Assembly: GCF_900209925.1 (NCBI RefSeq)
Contig: NZ_LT907978.1
Location: 2,575,001 to 2,639,000 of the forward strand
Reading direction: 5' to 3'
DNA length: 64,000 nucleotides
DNA from: Anaerobutyricum hallii
GTDB lineage: Bacteria > Bacillota > Clostridia > Lachnospirales > Lachnospiraceae
Position 1 is the first letter of the stretch. Every line of letters starts with the position of its first letter. Positions 1 to 8,746 of this stretch are shown here, in pieces. The translations under genes were made by a program, and so were the position numbers. A model generated the notes under the pieces. The model worked only from the letters and a program-made list of their open reading frames with translations, was not told the origin of the DNA and did not search any database.

Positions 1-72
1 TACCTCTCGTCCACATCCTGAACAAAATCTTGCATCATCCGGCAAGTTGGTACCACAAAATCTGCACTTCAT
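1..72 (-). CDS. zinc-ribbon protein, N-terminus only
   Basis: Only the first 24 codons lie in the window; the gene runs off the left edge. The reading begins MKCRFCGTNLPDDARFC and contains two CxxC knuckles (C3/C6 and C17/C20), the typical N-terminal zinc ribbon of many Firmicute membrane or regulatory proteins. GAGAGGTGA just upstream of the ATG is a good ribosome binding site and supports this start. What follows the ribbon cannot be seen, so the function is unknown. Confidence 0.6.
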   Translation of the reverse strand, partial: MKCRFCGTNLPDDARFCSGCGREV

Positions 73-740
73 ACTGGGTCACCTCTCTCATTCCTTCATG
101 TACTCTTTCAAATTTATATTATAACAGGAAATGGAGAGAATGGGGGATTAAATACTAATTTATTTGAGGGGCTAAAGAAACGAAAACCAGAAGGAAATTA
201 GTATTTTCGCTTGAGGAAGAATAAGGGGATTGTCCAGAAGGCTATGATTTTTAATCAGAGAACTATTTATCCATAAGAAAATAACAGTGAAATCCACGCC
301 TTCTACTTAATTCGTTTTCTTTCACTATAATATCCTTACAATTCTGTAAGAAGAAATTTCTCTTCTGGAGAATTTTTCTCTGGTTAACTCTCAGAATCTT
401 CTGGAGAATCCCCTTCTCTTTCCAATATAAATCACTAATTTGCTATTTGTTATCAAAACCAGACAGCCACTGAAATAAAATTTTATGCTGAATTGTAAGA
501 AGACTATGATAAAGAAAAAAGAATGGTTATAAGTATTGCATTTTGTGACTTTGCGCTATGGAATTCTGACCATAGGAACTTGGGACTCGTTTTTCCCAAG
601 TTCCTGTTTTTCTGGGCAGAATGGAATGCTTAGCGCAACGGAACAAAATCAAACTTATAACCATTCTTTTTTCTTTAGAAGACTAACTACAATTCAGCAC
701 AATATCTTCTACATAAAGCGGCGTCTGTGTCCTCAGCAAA
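73..740. other. gene-free stretch between the zinc-ribbon gene and purC
   Basis: Apart from the palindromic element at 486-699 I see no gene here. A TTATAATATAAA box on the minus strand near 112-124 could be the -10 of the zinc-ribbon gene. The open frame at 536-751 lies inside the palindrome and is not credible as a gene. Confidence 0.5.
486..699. repeat. MITE-like long palindrome
   Basis: A 214-bp imperfect palindrome. The outer arms TGCTGAATTGTA (left) and its complement (right end 699) enclose AAAGAAAAAAGAATGGTTAT with its complement at 657-676, continuing inward to TTGCGCTA. The centre is a separate perfect 11-bp hairpin AGGAACTTGGG/CCCAAGTTCCT. The same arm recurs once at about 14908-14990, fused to a dead IS1182-family transposase, so the element may be a non-autonomous derivative carrying two inverted copies of an IS end. 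No coding capacity. Confidence 0.65.
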
Positions 741-1616
741 TTAGTATTTAAATTCTTCACCTGTCAGCTGCTCATATGCTTCTTTATACTTTGCAACTGT
801 CTTATCAATAACTTCTTCCGGAAGATTATAATCGCTGTCCGGATTCTGTTTTAACCAATCTCTTACAAACTGTTTATCATAGGAAGGCTGTCCCTTACCT
901 GCTTCGTATCCTTCTCTTGGCCAGAAACGGGAGCTGTCTGGTGTGAGCATCTCATCACCGATAACGACTCTGCCCTGCTCATCAAGACCAAATTCAAACT
1001 TAGTATCTGCAATGATGATACCTTTTTCCCAAGCATACTCCGCACATTTCTTGTAGAGGGAAATTGTGTACTCTTTTAAAATGTTTGCGTAGTAATTACC
1101 CTTGCCAGGATATGCTTTTTCAAGGATTTCTACTGTCTTATCATAAGATACGTTCTCGTCGTGATCTCCAAGATCAGCCTTTGTGGAAGGTGTATAAATC
1201 GGTTCTGGCAGTTTCTCAGATTCCTGTAATCCTTCTGGAAGCTTAATACCACAAACGGTTCCGTTCTCTTTATAGCTTTCCCAGCCGCTTCCTGTTATGT
1301 AACCACGAACGATACATTCGATTGGGAACATCTCAAGCTTCTTACACATCATGCTGCGTCCGGCATATTTCTCATTCTGGAAGAATTCCGGCATATCTTT
1401 TACATCTGTTGAAATCATGTGGTTCGGTACTGTGTTCTCTGTAAGATCAAACCAGAACTTGGACATCTGGGTTAAAATAGCACCTTTGTCTGTTACTTTG
1501 TTTTTCAAAATTACGTCAAATGCTGAAATTCTGTCTGTGGCAGTGATAATTAAGCTGTCCCCGTTATCGTATACTTCGCGGACTTTTCCTTCTTTGATTG
1601 GTTTAAATTCTTTCAT
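741..1616 (-). CDS. purC: phosphoribosylaminoimidazole-succinocarboxamide synthase
   Basis: Joins aspartate to CAIR using ATP to give SAICAR in de novo purine synthesis; cytosolic. The start chosen is the ATG at 1616 (MKEFKPIKEGKVREVYD), preceded by AAAGGATGG; an upstream in-frame ATG would add 15 unlikely residues. The 291-aa product shows the family signatures GKVREVYD, DRISAFD, RGYITGSGW, PIYTPSTKA and DEMLTPDSSRFW, and is of the long (yeast-like, about 290-300 aa) type rather than the 240-aa type of E. coli. It stands alone; no other pur genes are adjacent. I saw no purine riboswitch upstream. Confidence 0.95.
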   Translation of the reverse strand: MKEFKPIKEGKVREVYDNGDSLIITATDRISAFDVILKNKVTDKGAILTQMSKFWFDLTENTVPNHMISTDVKDMPEFFQNEKYAGRSMMCKKLEMFPIECIVRGYITGSGWESYKENGTVCGIKLPEGLQESEKLPEPIYTPSTKADLGDHDENVSYDKTVEILEKAYPGKGNYYANILKEYTISLYKKCAEYAWEKGIIIADTKFEFGLDEQGRVVIGDEMLTPDSSRFWPREGYEAGKGQPSYDKQFVRDWLKQNPDSDYNLPEEVIDKTVAKYKEAYEQLTGEEFKY

Positions 1617-1738
1617 GTTGTCCATCCTTTTTCCAATGTGATAAGTTATAGTTTTCCTCAATTCACATCCTGCATTATTGCAAAGACTGACTTGCTGAAA
1701 TTATTTTACTACAAATTTTCGCTTTGCACAATTCCCTT

Positions 1739-2395
1739 TTACTGCTTTTTTTCTTTCATATAAGAAGCATACGACTTACAAACGTCAGCGAGACAGCATT
1801 TTTCACAATAAGGTGTTGTTCTTGCCGTACAAACTTCTCTACCATGATACACTAAACGATGGCAAAAATCGCTTCCTTCTTCCGGCGGTATAATTTTCCA
1901 CAAAGCCATCTCGACCTTCTTCGGATTTTTCTCATTGTCAACCAGACCAATCCTGTTGCAAAGGCGAATGCAGTGTGTGTCTGTTACGATTGCCGGCTTT
2001 CCAAAGACATCTCCCATAATAAGATTTGCACTCTTTCTTCCTACTCCCGGAAGCTTCATCAGGTCATCGAAGTTATCTGGTACTTTAGAATCAAATTCAT
2101 CTCTGAGCATCCGCATACATTTGCTGATATCTCTTGCTTTACTTTTACCAAGTCCACAGGGACGGACGATTTCTTCAATTTCTTCTGGCTCTGCCTGTGC
2201 CAGTTCATTGATTCCCGGATACTTTGCAAATAAATCTTTCACGATAATATTCACTCTCTCATCTGTACACTGTGCTGCCAGGCGCACACTGACAAGTAGC
2301 TTCCATGCCTCATTATAGTCTAAAGTGCAGTCTGCTCCCGGATATTCTTTCTTAAGCCGCTCTATTACAATTGATGCACGTTCTTTTTTTCGCAT
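1739..2395 (-). CDS. nth: endonuclease III
   Basis: DNA glycosylase/AP lyase that removes oxidised pyrimidines in base excision repair. The start at 2395 (MRKKERASIVIERL) has GGAGG six bases upstream, better than the upstream ATG at 2416. The 218-aa protein has the helix-hairpin-helix LPGVGRKSAN with the catalytic lysine, the catalytic aspartate in VTDTHC, and a C-terminal [4Fe-4S] cysteine loop (CTARTTPYCEKCCLADVC). The first cysteine gap is seven residues, one longer than in E. coli. Monocistronic on the minus strand. Confidence 0.95.
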   Translation of the reverse strand: MRKKERASIVIERLKKEYPGADCTLDYNEAWKLLVSVRLAAQCTDERVNIIVKDLFAKYPGINELAQAEPEEIEEIVRPCGLGKSKARDISKCMRMLRDEFDSKVPDNFDDLMKLPGVGRKSANLIMGDVFGKPAIVTDTHCIRLCNRIGLVDNEKNPKKVEMALWKIIPPEEGSDFCHRLVYHGREVCTARTTPYCEKCCLADVCKSYASYMKEKKQ

Positions 2396-2535
2396 AGTTT
2401 TCCTCCATTTTATCAATCACAAATTATATTTTTAAAAGTAATCATAACTATTAAGATTATATCTGGTCTTGTCTATTCTTGCAAGTTTTTTAATATTAAT
2501 AATCATTATTATTTTATAAATTTATTATAAATGGA

Positions 2536-2650
2536 TATAAAAAAAGAGAACTTCATCACACATCTGATATATCTAAATGAGATAGAGCGATATAATCATA
2601 CCCTCTCTCAAATAACATTAATCTGTCGATAAATTTCTCTTTTTTATTTT
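2536..2650. terminator. inverted repeat between ftsH and nth
   Basis: AAAAAAGAGAA at the left and TTTCTCTTTTTT at the right form the outer stem of a roughly 110-base imperfect hairpin just downstream of ftsH. It could end ftsH transcription (minus strand), but the stem is AT-rich and the loop long. Confidence 0.35.
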
Positions 2651-2672
2651 GATAACTAAGACTATTATTTGA

Positions 2673-4487
2673 TTAGGATTCCAGAATCTGCATAAATTCT
2701 TCTCCGGTTATTGTTTCCTTTTCGTAGAGGAAGTTCGCTAATTCATGGAGCTTATCTTTGTTTTCATTTAAGATGTCCAATGCTTTTTTATGCTGTGCTT
2801 TTACGACTTCTACGACCTTCTCATCGATTTTCTTTTGGGTCTCTGCGGAACAGGCAAGAGAAGTGTCACCGCCAAGATACTGATTATTCACGGTTTCCAT
2901 TGCAACCATGTCAAACTCTTCTGTCATACCGTAACGGGTAATCATTGCTCTTGCAAGCTTTGTTGCCTGCTCAATATCATTAGAAGCTCCTGTACTTATC
3001 GTTCCTGTCACAATTTCTTCTGCTGCGCGACCACCTGTTAACGTAGCGATCTTATTCTGTAATTCTTCCTTTGTCATAAGATATTTATCCTGCTGTTCTA
3101 CCTGCATCGTGTATCCTAATGCACCGGAAGTTCTTGGTATGATCGTAATCTTTTGTACTGGTGCGGAGTTGGTCTGCTTAGCTGCCACTAAGGCATGACC
3201 TATCTCGTGATAAGCAACCGTCATCTTTTCTTTTGGTGACAGTACTGCGTTTTTCTTCTGGTAACCTGCAATTACTACTTCTACACTTTCTTCAAGGTCT
3301 GCCTGTGTAACGATTCTTCTTCCATTCCTTACTGCTCTTAACGCTCCCTCATTAATAATATTCGCAAGCTCTGCTCCAGAAGCTCCTGCTGCCATACGGG
3401 CTATCGCATGTAAATCTACGTTATCGGCAAGACGGGTCTTCTTGCTGTGCACTCTTAAGATTGCTTCTCTTCCTACCAGGTCAGGAAGCTCTACCGGCAC
3501 ACGACGGTCAAATCGTCCCGGTCTTGTTAACGCCGGATCAAGAGATTCCGGACGGTTTGTTGCTGCTAAAATGATAACACCGTTATTCCCTTCAAATCCA
3601 TCCATTTCCGTAAGAAGCTGATTTAACGTCTGCTCACGTTCATCATTACCGCCAATCTGACCATCTCTCTTTTTACCGATCGCATCAATCTCATCAATAA
3701 ATACGATACATGGTGCTTTTTCCTTTGCCTGTTTAAATAAATCTCTTACTTTCGATGCACCCATACCGACAAACATCTCTACAAACTCCGAACCGGAAAT
3801 AGAGAAAAACGGTACATTTGCCTCACCTGCTACTGCCTTTGCAAGCATGGTCTTACCAGTTCCGGGAGGGCCTACTAAGAGAACTCCCTTTGGCATAGAT
3901 GCACCAATTTCTGAATACTTTGATGGCTGATGAAGATAATCTACAATCTCTGCTAAATTTTCTTTTGCTTCATCTTCCCCGGCTACATCGCTGAATCGGA
4001 TTCCCTCTTCGGATGGAACATAAATCTTGGCATTACTTTTACCCATACCAAACATCATATTCGCTCCCCCACCGGACATCTTATTCATCATCTTCTTCTG
4101 GGCATAGTATCCTAATGCGGAAAACAAAATAATCGGAATGATCCAGGATAAGAGGAATGATGTCAATGGAGACATCTGTTCCTGAACTTCTGTTGTAAAT
4201 TCAGCTCCGGAACGGTACAATCTCTCTGTCAATCCCCAGTCACTGTCCATCTTTGCTGTCTTATACACAGTGCCATTCTGATCTGTAAATGTAATCTGTG
4301 AATCATCAATCTCTACTTTTTTAATCTGCTTATTCAATGTCATGTTCATGAACTCATTATAGTCAACCTTCTTAATACTTGCCTCCCGAATCGTTGGCAT
4401 AACAAACATATTGATTAACATGAGTATGAGAAGCACTACAATATAATAAAAAATAAACGGCTTTCTCGGTGTCTTTACTTCTTTCAT
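2673..4487 (-). CDS. ftsH: ATP-dependent zinc metalloprotease FtsH
   Basis: Membrane-anchored AAA+ protease that degrades misfolded membrane proteins and short-lived regulators. The start at 4487 ([11 protein letters not shown]) is supported by AAAGGAAG upstream; 11 extra residues of an earlier ATG are rejected. In the 604-aa protein I see a transmembrane helix near residues 11-29, an extracytoplasmic loop, a second helix near 108-126, Walker A GPPGTGKT, Walker B IVFIDEID, the second region of homology [21 protein letters not shown], and the zinc motif HEIGH. All active-site residues are present. It stands as a single gene between nth and a long composite palindrome. Confidence 0.97.
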   Translation of the reverse strand: MKEVKTPRKPFIFYYIVVLLILMLINMFVMPTIREASIKKVDYNEFMNMTLNKQIKKVEIDDSQITFTDQNGTVYKTAKMDSDWGLTERLYRSGAEFTTEVQEQMSPLTSFLLSWIIPIILFSALGYYAQKKMMNKMSGGGANMMFGMGKSNAKIYVPSEEGIRFSDVAGEDEAKENLAEIVDYLHQPSKYSEIGASMPKGVLLVGPPGTGKTMLAKAVAGEANVPFFSISGSEFVEMFVGMGASKVRDLFKQAKEKAPCIVFIDEIDAIGKKRDGQIGGNDEREQTLNQLLTEMDGFEGNNGVIILAATNRPESLDPALTRPGRFDRRVPVELPDLVGREAILRVHSKKTRLADNVDLHAIARMAAGASGAELANIINEGALRAVRNGRRIVTQADLEESVEVVIAGYQKKNAVLSPKEKMTVAYHEIGHALVAAKQTNSAPVQKITIIPRTSGALGYTMQVEQQDKYLMTKEELQNKIATLTGGRAAEEIVTGTISTGASNDIEQATKLARAMITRYGMTEEFDMVAMETVNNQYLGGDTSLACSAETQKKIDEKVVEVVKAQHKKALDILNENKDKLHELANFLYEKETITGEEFMQILES

Positions 4488-4628
4488 GTCTGTTCTTCCT
4501 TTCTGCGTACTTACAGGCAATAATAATCTTCTGAAAATTCTTACAATTATCCATTATTGTCTATCAGACTATTGTAAGCTTTTATGACCAAAGTTGTCAA
4601 CGAGGATTCTGTGAAATAAATGTGAATT

Positions 4629-5186
4629 ACTATTTGATTCATTAGGGAACAGACGAAAATAAAAAGAATAGACCATTGCAAATGTAAAGATATCACTGCG
4701 TAGAAAATGCCTGTTCGGCATTTTTACTTGCTCTCACATTACATTTGCAATGGTCTATTCTTTTTATTTTCTGTGTTTCGGCTCCAGAAGGAATGAAGTC
4801 AATAGTCTTTGGGAAAAAGAAGGGGGAGAGATCAGAAGTCTACTTCTTGCTCGGAAGGGTATATCGCCAGAATAATATATTGTTACAATACAGTGATAAA
4901 TTTATCGTATACAATGACAGCTGGCGTCTTCATTAACAGCATCTCGGAGACAATATCAGAATAAGCCACAACCTTCTGTCACCTTCCCCATTTTTCTACC
5001 TAAATACTATTGTATTCATTCCTTCTGGAGCCAAAACACAGAAAAAAGAAACAATACCATATCCCAGATGCGGCTTCGGAGCGTATTTAAGATGCGGATG
5101 AGCATCTTAAATACAACGACTACAGAGCAGATGGGATATGGTATTGTTTCTTTTTTCGTCTGTTTTCTCTCAATGAATCAAATAGT
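4629..5186. repeat. 558-bp nested composite palindrome
   Basis: The outer arms ACTATTTGATTCATT (4629-4643) and its complement (5172-5186) are followed by CAGACGAAAA and its complement, then by a 27-bp inverted pair at 4771-4797 and 5015-5041. At the same place in each arm sits a separate long hairpin: 4659-4770 (stem about 29 bp, starting AATAGACCATTGCAAATGTAA) and 5041-5160 (cassette family A). The centre, 4798-5014, continues as a weaker palindrome. The right arm overlaps the last codons of the gene ending at 5178. The left half lies upstream of ftsH; either side hairpin could act as a terminator. Confidence 0.7.
5041..5160. repeat. hairpin cassette family A, copy 1
   Basis: About 120 bases with an outer stem ACAATACCATATCCCA against its complement and an inner hairpin GTATTTAAGATGC/GCATCTTAAATAC, bounded by GAAAAAAG and CTTTTTTCGTC. 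Related copies lie at 14732-14856, 16069-16193 and 16213-16314, each close to the 3' end of a gene. Stem bases differ between copies in a pair-preserving way. Confidence 0.7.
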
Positions 5187-6182
5187 TATTTCTTCTATTT
5201 TTGTGTGGTAGTTCCCATGTTGTGCTTTCCATTTCATTATATATATTTTATACTGTACGGAATCTTTAGCTTCTACAAACGGTTCTTCTCTGATGATATC
5301 TGCTTTTATTCCTGCTTCTTTTAATTCTTGTTTTCTTTTTTCTGCTTTTTGCAGAATTTTTTGAATTTTTATATCGTTCTTTGTTCCAAAGGAACGGTTT
5401 GGATAGATTGATGCTGCTTTTTGTAATCTTTTTGTAAGTATGCTGACTATCTTTATATGGTTTTTCCGATGCAGCATGTAAGCGATCCATCTTGACATCA
5501 TTGTGGAGCTGTTTTTCTTATAATAGGATAAAAGCCGGATAAATGTTTTATCGTCTGCTTCTTTAGCTATTTCCAGCATTAGATTGATGGCTTTTTCGGA
5601 AGGCTGCCATGGATTTTCTCTTGGAACAATGTATTTTTCGGGTACGGCAGGGTAACAGCAATAATTTAGTGGTGGAAATTCTACTAAAGAAGCTAACTTT
5701 CTTTCTTCCGGGGTGCTGCAGGATTCATCTAGATAATCGCATTTATCACGCAGGATTGCCAGGCGGTATTCTAACACACGCAGGTACTCATACCCTTTTA
5801 CCCAGAAATGTCCAACATCCCCGTAATTGTATAAATTGTTTTTCTGCAACAGTGTATCAAAAAACAAGGTTACAACGCTGTCGCCCTGATGCACAACTAA
5901 TACATATTGTTCTTCTTTTTTATCAAGAACTGCAAGTATCTCCCCTTCATATTCCTTCTGATATTCTCCTGTCATCGTTGCATTATGAAATACAAGAAAA
6001 CTCTCTACTGCATCATTCATTAAATATACCAGTGATATATCCTGCTGTTTCTGGAATTCATGTTTATGTTTATATTCTGGAAAGATCAACTCAAATTGAT
6101 CTTGTTCTAACAGTTCTTCTAATCTATAAAAAACATCCGATAGTTCTAATGGTTCTATCCTGTCGCTAATATCAAACATCAC
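5178..6182 (-). CDS. hypothetical protein (possibly DUF3878)
   Basis: A 334-aa soluble protein with no signal peptide or membrane helix. The N-terminal third is acidic (MMFDISDRIEPLELSDVF). A lysine-rich helical stretch near residues 265-290 (QKILQKAEKRKQELKEAG) could be a short coiled coil. The layout resembles the DUF3878 family of Clostridia as I remember it, but I am not certain. Its stop lies inside the right arm of the long palindrome, so the 3' end of its message would fold strongly. The next gene upstream is 40 bases away and on the same strand. Confidence 0.6.
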   Translation of the reverse strand: MMFDISDRIEPLELSDVFYRLEELLEQDQFELIFPEYKHKHEFQKQQDISLVYLMNDAVESFLVFHNATMTGEYQKEYEGEILAVLDKKEEQYVLVVHQGDSVVTLFFDTLLQKNNLYNYGDVGHFWVKGYEYLRVLEYRLAILRDKCDYLDESCSTPEERKLASLVEFPPLNYCCYPAVPEKYIVPRENPWQPSEKAINLMLEIAKEADDKTFIRLLSYYKKNSSTMMSRWIAYMLHRKNHIKIVSILTKRLQKAASIYPNRSFGTKNDIKIQKILQKAEKRKQELKEAGIKADIIREEPFVEAKDSVQYKIYIMKWKAQHGNYHTKIEEITI

Positions 6183-6222
6183 GTTCCTCTAATATATTCT
6201 GTAATCATTTCTTTAAAATCTG

Positions 6223-6537
6223 TCAATCTGCTTCTTCTTCCAAGGCTTCAATCAGAAAACTTACTGGTCGAAATCCATCGTTACAGGATATCATTGCAGA
6301 CTTTTCATTCTTCATCCAGCCATTGTAAATATCTTTTCCGCCATAGGCAAGTGTCATAACAAAAGGGGACATGCTTTCCCAGGCACTATCACATATTCCG
6401 TCTGGCTTACTCCATCCGTTTGCGATAAAAACCTGTCCTTCTTCCATATCACAGGCATGTTCCATAGGGTTCTCATATTTTTTCATCAAATCTTTATAGC
6501 ATGCTTTACGCATGACTGTAATTTTACATTTCTTCAT
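6223..6537 (-). CDS. TIGR04076 family protein
   Basis: A 104-aa protein of unknown role. Family features visible are the opening KKCKITVMRKACYKDLMKKY, the EGQVFI turn and the closing NDGFRPVSFLIEAL. The conserved cysteines suggest metal or redox chemistry but this is not established. It sits between the gene ending at 5178 and tcdA on the same strand, with 73 bases to tcdA, so co-transcription is possible. Confidence 0.7.
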   Translation of the reverse strand: MKKCKITVMRKACYKDLMKKYENPMEHACDMEEGQVFIANGWSKPDGICDSAWESMSPFVMTLAYGGKDIYNGWMKNEKSAMISCNDGFRPVSFLIEALEEEAD

Positions 6538-6610
6538 TGCTTTCTTTTCGTTTTAATTTCTTTGAATTTCTTTGAATTCTTCAATATTTAATCATTATTT
6601 TATTTGATCA

Positions 6611-7366
6611 TTATTTTCCTGCAATATCCTTTACTACTTCTCCTGCGATAATCAGTCCGACTACAGATGGGACAAATGCTACGCTTCCCGGAATCGCACG
6701 TCGTTCTGTGCATTTATGTTTTGCTCCCGGAGGGCAGATGCAGTTTGCCCGGCAGCTTATGGACATATCCTCGATTGGTTGGATTGGCTGTTCTTCTGAA
6801 TAAACAACTTTAAGCTTTTTTACGCCTCGTTTTTTTAATTCCCGGCGCATTACTTTTGCAAGAGGACATACTTTTGTTTTGTAGATGTCTGCTACGCGAA
6901 AAGCTGTAGGATCAAGCTTATTACCGGCTCCCATACTGCTGATTACAGGTACTTCCTTCTTCTTTGCCTGCATAATGATTTCAATTTTGGCTGTGACGGT
7001 ATCGACAGCATCCACAACATAGTCATATACATCAAATGAAAATTCGTCTGCGTTTTCCGGAAGGAAAAAACACTGGTGAATGTTTACCTGGGCATCTGGG
7101 TTAATGTCTAAGATTCTTTCTTTCATCACTTCCACTTTATATTTTCCAACAGTTTTTCTGGTGGCAATAATCTGACGGTTCAGGTTGGTGAGACATACTT
7201 TGTCATCGTCTATTAGATCAAATGTTCCAACTCCACTTCGTGCCAGTGCCTCACAGACATACCCTCCGACTCCGCCAACACCAAAAACTGCAACGCGGGA
7301 GTTTTTTAATTTATTCATTGCTTCTTCTCCCAGTAAAAGCTGGGTTCTGGAAAATTGATTTAACAT
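6611..7366 (-). CDS. tcdA: tRNA threonylcarbamoyladenosine dehydratase
   Basis: ThiF/E1-like enzyme (CsdL/TcdA) that uses ATP to cyclise t6A37 of tRNA to ct6A. The 251-aa protein begins with MLNQFSRTQLLLGEEAM, has the nucleotide-binding GVGGVGGY, the E1-family DLIDDDKVCLTNLNRQ motif, VDAVDTVTAK and a cysteine set (CRANCICPPGAKHKC) near residues 205-220. Length and motifs match the bacterial family. Other ThiF-type activities are less likely because no ubiquitin-like partner is nearby. Confidence 0.88.
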   Translation of the reverse strand: MLNQFSRTQLLLGEEAMNKLKNSRVAVFGVGGVGGYVCEALARSGVGTFDLIDDDKVCLTNLNRQIIATRKTVGKYKVEVMKERILDINPDAQVNIHQCFFLPENADEFSFDVYDYVVDAVDTVTAKIEIIMQAKKKEVPVISSMGAGNKLDPTAFRVADIYKTKVCPLAKVMRRELKKRGVKKLKVVYSEEQPIQPIEDMSISCRANCICPPGAKHKCTERRAIPGSVAFVPSVVGLIIAGEVVKDIAGK

Positions 7367-7514
7367 AATTTCTTCCCTATCTCTTTCTTATCTCTTCTTT
7401 TTCTCTTGCTTTTTCTCTACGTTTCAATTCAAGAATGCCCCGGCATTCTTGCTACGAGATACGCGTCATGCAATGCATGACATACTTCTTCTACGCATCT
7501 GATATTTCATCCTC
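7367..7514. other. intergenic with small inverted repeats
   Basis: Holds AAGAATGCC/GGCATTCTT (about 7432-7452) and GTCATGCAATGCATGAC (about 7466-7482). The first could fold after the regulator gene ending at 7515 only if read on the plus strand, so its role is unclear. Confidence 0.35.
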
Positions 7515-8468
7515 TTAATTGATTGGATTATGTCTTACAATAAGTTCTGCTGTTGGTTCGTCAATGTAAAGACTATCCACCAAACCACCCCGAAGTGCTG
7601 CAGTAAGGATCTTCTCTTTTTCTTTCCCTACGGCAACAACAAGTTTATTTGGAATCTTTTTAATTGTCTCGAGAGAGGCACCGACAACTCTTGCATCAAT
7701 TTTTTTATCGAAAAGCTCGCCATTTTTATTGATAAAATGAGAACAGCAGTCTCCTACTGCTCCTCTTCGGCTAAAATCTTTATAATCATTTTCATCGATA
7801 AGTCCCATCTCATATACAATAGATGGCCGCTCCAGGTTTCCTACAGAATATATCGCAGTCTGACATACCTCTGCCATTTCAAGAATTTCCTGAATCTGTG
7901 GATCTTTTTTTAGTGCATCTACAATAGATGGTTCTGCTACCATTGCGGGGGCCGGAATCTGATATCCAATTCCTCCTACACTATCGACAAATCGCTTCAG
8001 AACATCTAATGCCCCTGATTCAAATATTGCTCTGGAAAATCCACCGGTTAACTGTATGACTGAAACGCCTTTTCTTTTCATTTTCGGAAGCTGCTGTGCC
8101 AATACAGCAAGGGCATGCCCCCAGGTTACTCCGATCACGCTGTCATTTTTTATGTAACGAGGAAGATCTTCTGCTAAGGCTGCGCATACGTCCTGCATTA
8201 ATATCTGTGGATTGCCTACCAGATCTGGCACGATAATTGCTCTTTTGATCGGGAACCGTTCAATTAATTCATTTTCCAGACTGCTATCTGCCAGGACAGA
8301 ATCTTTGATACGAACTTCTATAATTCCCATATCCATCGCATTCTTTAAAATACGGCTTACGGAAGACTTACTGATTCCCTCTCTCGCCGCAATTTCCAGC
8401 TGGTTATAATGTAATTCATAATATAACTTGGCAATTCGAATTGCCTGATTCATCTTTGCTGTATCCAT
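7515..8468 (-). CDS. SorC/DeoR-type sugar-binding transcriptional regulator
   Basis: A 317-aa DNA-binding regulator. Residues 1-60 form an HTH (NQLEIAAREGISKSSVSRIL), and the rest is the SorC effector domain that binds phosphorylated sugars (VIGVTWGHALAVLAQQL, QLTGGFS, VGDCCSHFINKNGELFD, VVAVGKEKEKILTAALRGG). I chose the ATG at 8468, seven bases after GGAG; ATG at 8471 is also possible. No sugar catabolic gene is next to it, so the target pathway is not visible. The similarity is closest to DeoR-like/CggR-like SorC members. Confidence 0.85.
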   Translation of the reverse strand: MDTAKMNQAIRIAKLYYELHYNQLEIAAREGISKSSVSRILKNAMDMGIIEVRIKDSVLADSSLENELIERFPIKRAIIVPDLVGNPQILMQDVCAALAEDLPRYIKNDSVIGVTWGHALAVLAQQLPKMKRKGVSVIQLTGGFSRAIFESGALDVLKRFVDSVGGIGYQIPAPAMVAEPSIVDALKKDPQIQEILEMAEVCQTAIYSVGNLERPSIVYEMGLIDENDYKDFSRRGAVGDCCSHFINKNGELFDKKIDARVVGASLETIKKIPNKLVVAVGKEKEKILTAALRGGLVDSLYIDEPTAELIVRHNPIN

Positions 8469-8587
8469 CATCCTGCTCCATTCCCTCGAACCCATTTTCT
8501 AATATTCTAATACATTGAAGATTATAATTTTTATGCGAATAGAAGTCAACAGATTATGATTTAATTCCTGTGAAAGAACAGTGAAAA

Positions 8588-8637
8588 AAACATCAGGCTA
8601 TAACCTCTGGCATTACATTTGCTATAGTCTGATGTTT
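8588..8637. terminator. hairpin upstream of the SorC-type gene
   Basis: AAACATCAG-N-CTATA pairs with TATAG-N-CTGATGTTT around a 22-base loop, with A- and T-rich flanks like the 4659-4770 hairpin, whose loop-side CATTACATTTGC it shares. It lies between the start of the SorC gene and the end of cstA, so it can terminate cstA transcription. Confidence 0.45.
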
Positions 8638-8662
8638 GTATTTTCGTTTATTTTTCTATTCA

Positions 8663-8713
8663 AGTCGAGCAGCTGTCACTCACCACCTAAAAGAGGTGGG
8701 AGTCTTCTCGACT
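8663..8713. mobile_element. IS200/IS605-like end hairpin, relic
   Basis: AGTCGAG and CTCGACT enclose ACTCACCACCT-AAAAG-AGGTGGGAGT. This CCACCT/AGGTGG hairpin followed by GGGAGTCTTCT resembles the transposon end found after tnpB/tnpA in many Firmicute IS200/IS605 elements. No transposase remains beside it. It could equally serve as a terminator for cstA, which ends 34 bases away. Confidence 0.4.
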
Positions 8714-8746
8714 GAGATAAACCAAATAGGATGAAGGGCATATCAG

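Noticed and set aside
536-751. 71-codon plus-strand open frame
   Set aside because: It lies inside the palindrome at 486-699 and has no ribosome binding site; the similarity to a frame near 14950 reflects the shared repeat, not a protein.
1351-1641. 96-codon frame opposite purC
   Set aside because: Antisense shadow of a well-supported gene, without a start signal.
1617-1738. Purine riboswitch before purC
   Set aside because: No conserved purine-aptamer core or pairing was found; only a weak TTGTGC/TAAAAT promoter-like pair.
8663-8713. Guide RNA end of a TnpB system
   Set aside because: The hairpin resembles an IS200/IS605 end, but there is no tnpB or tnpA within reach, so no functional system can be claimed.
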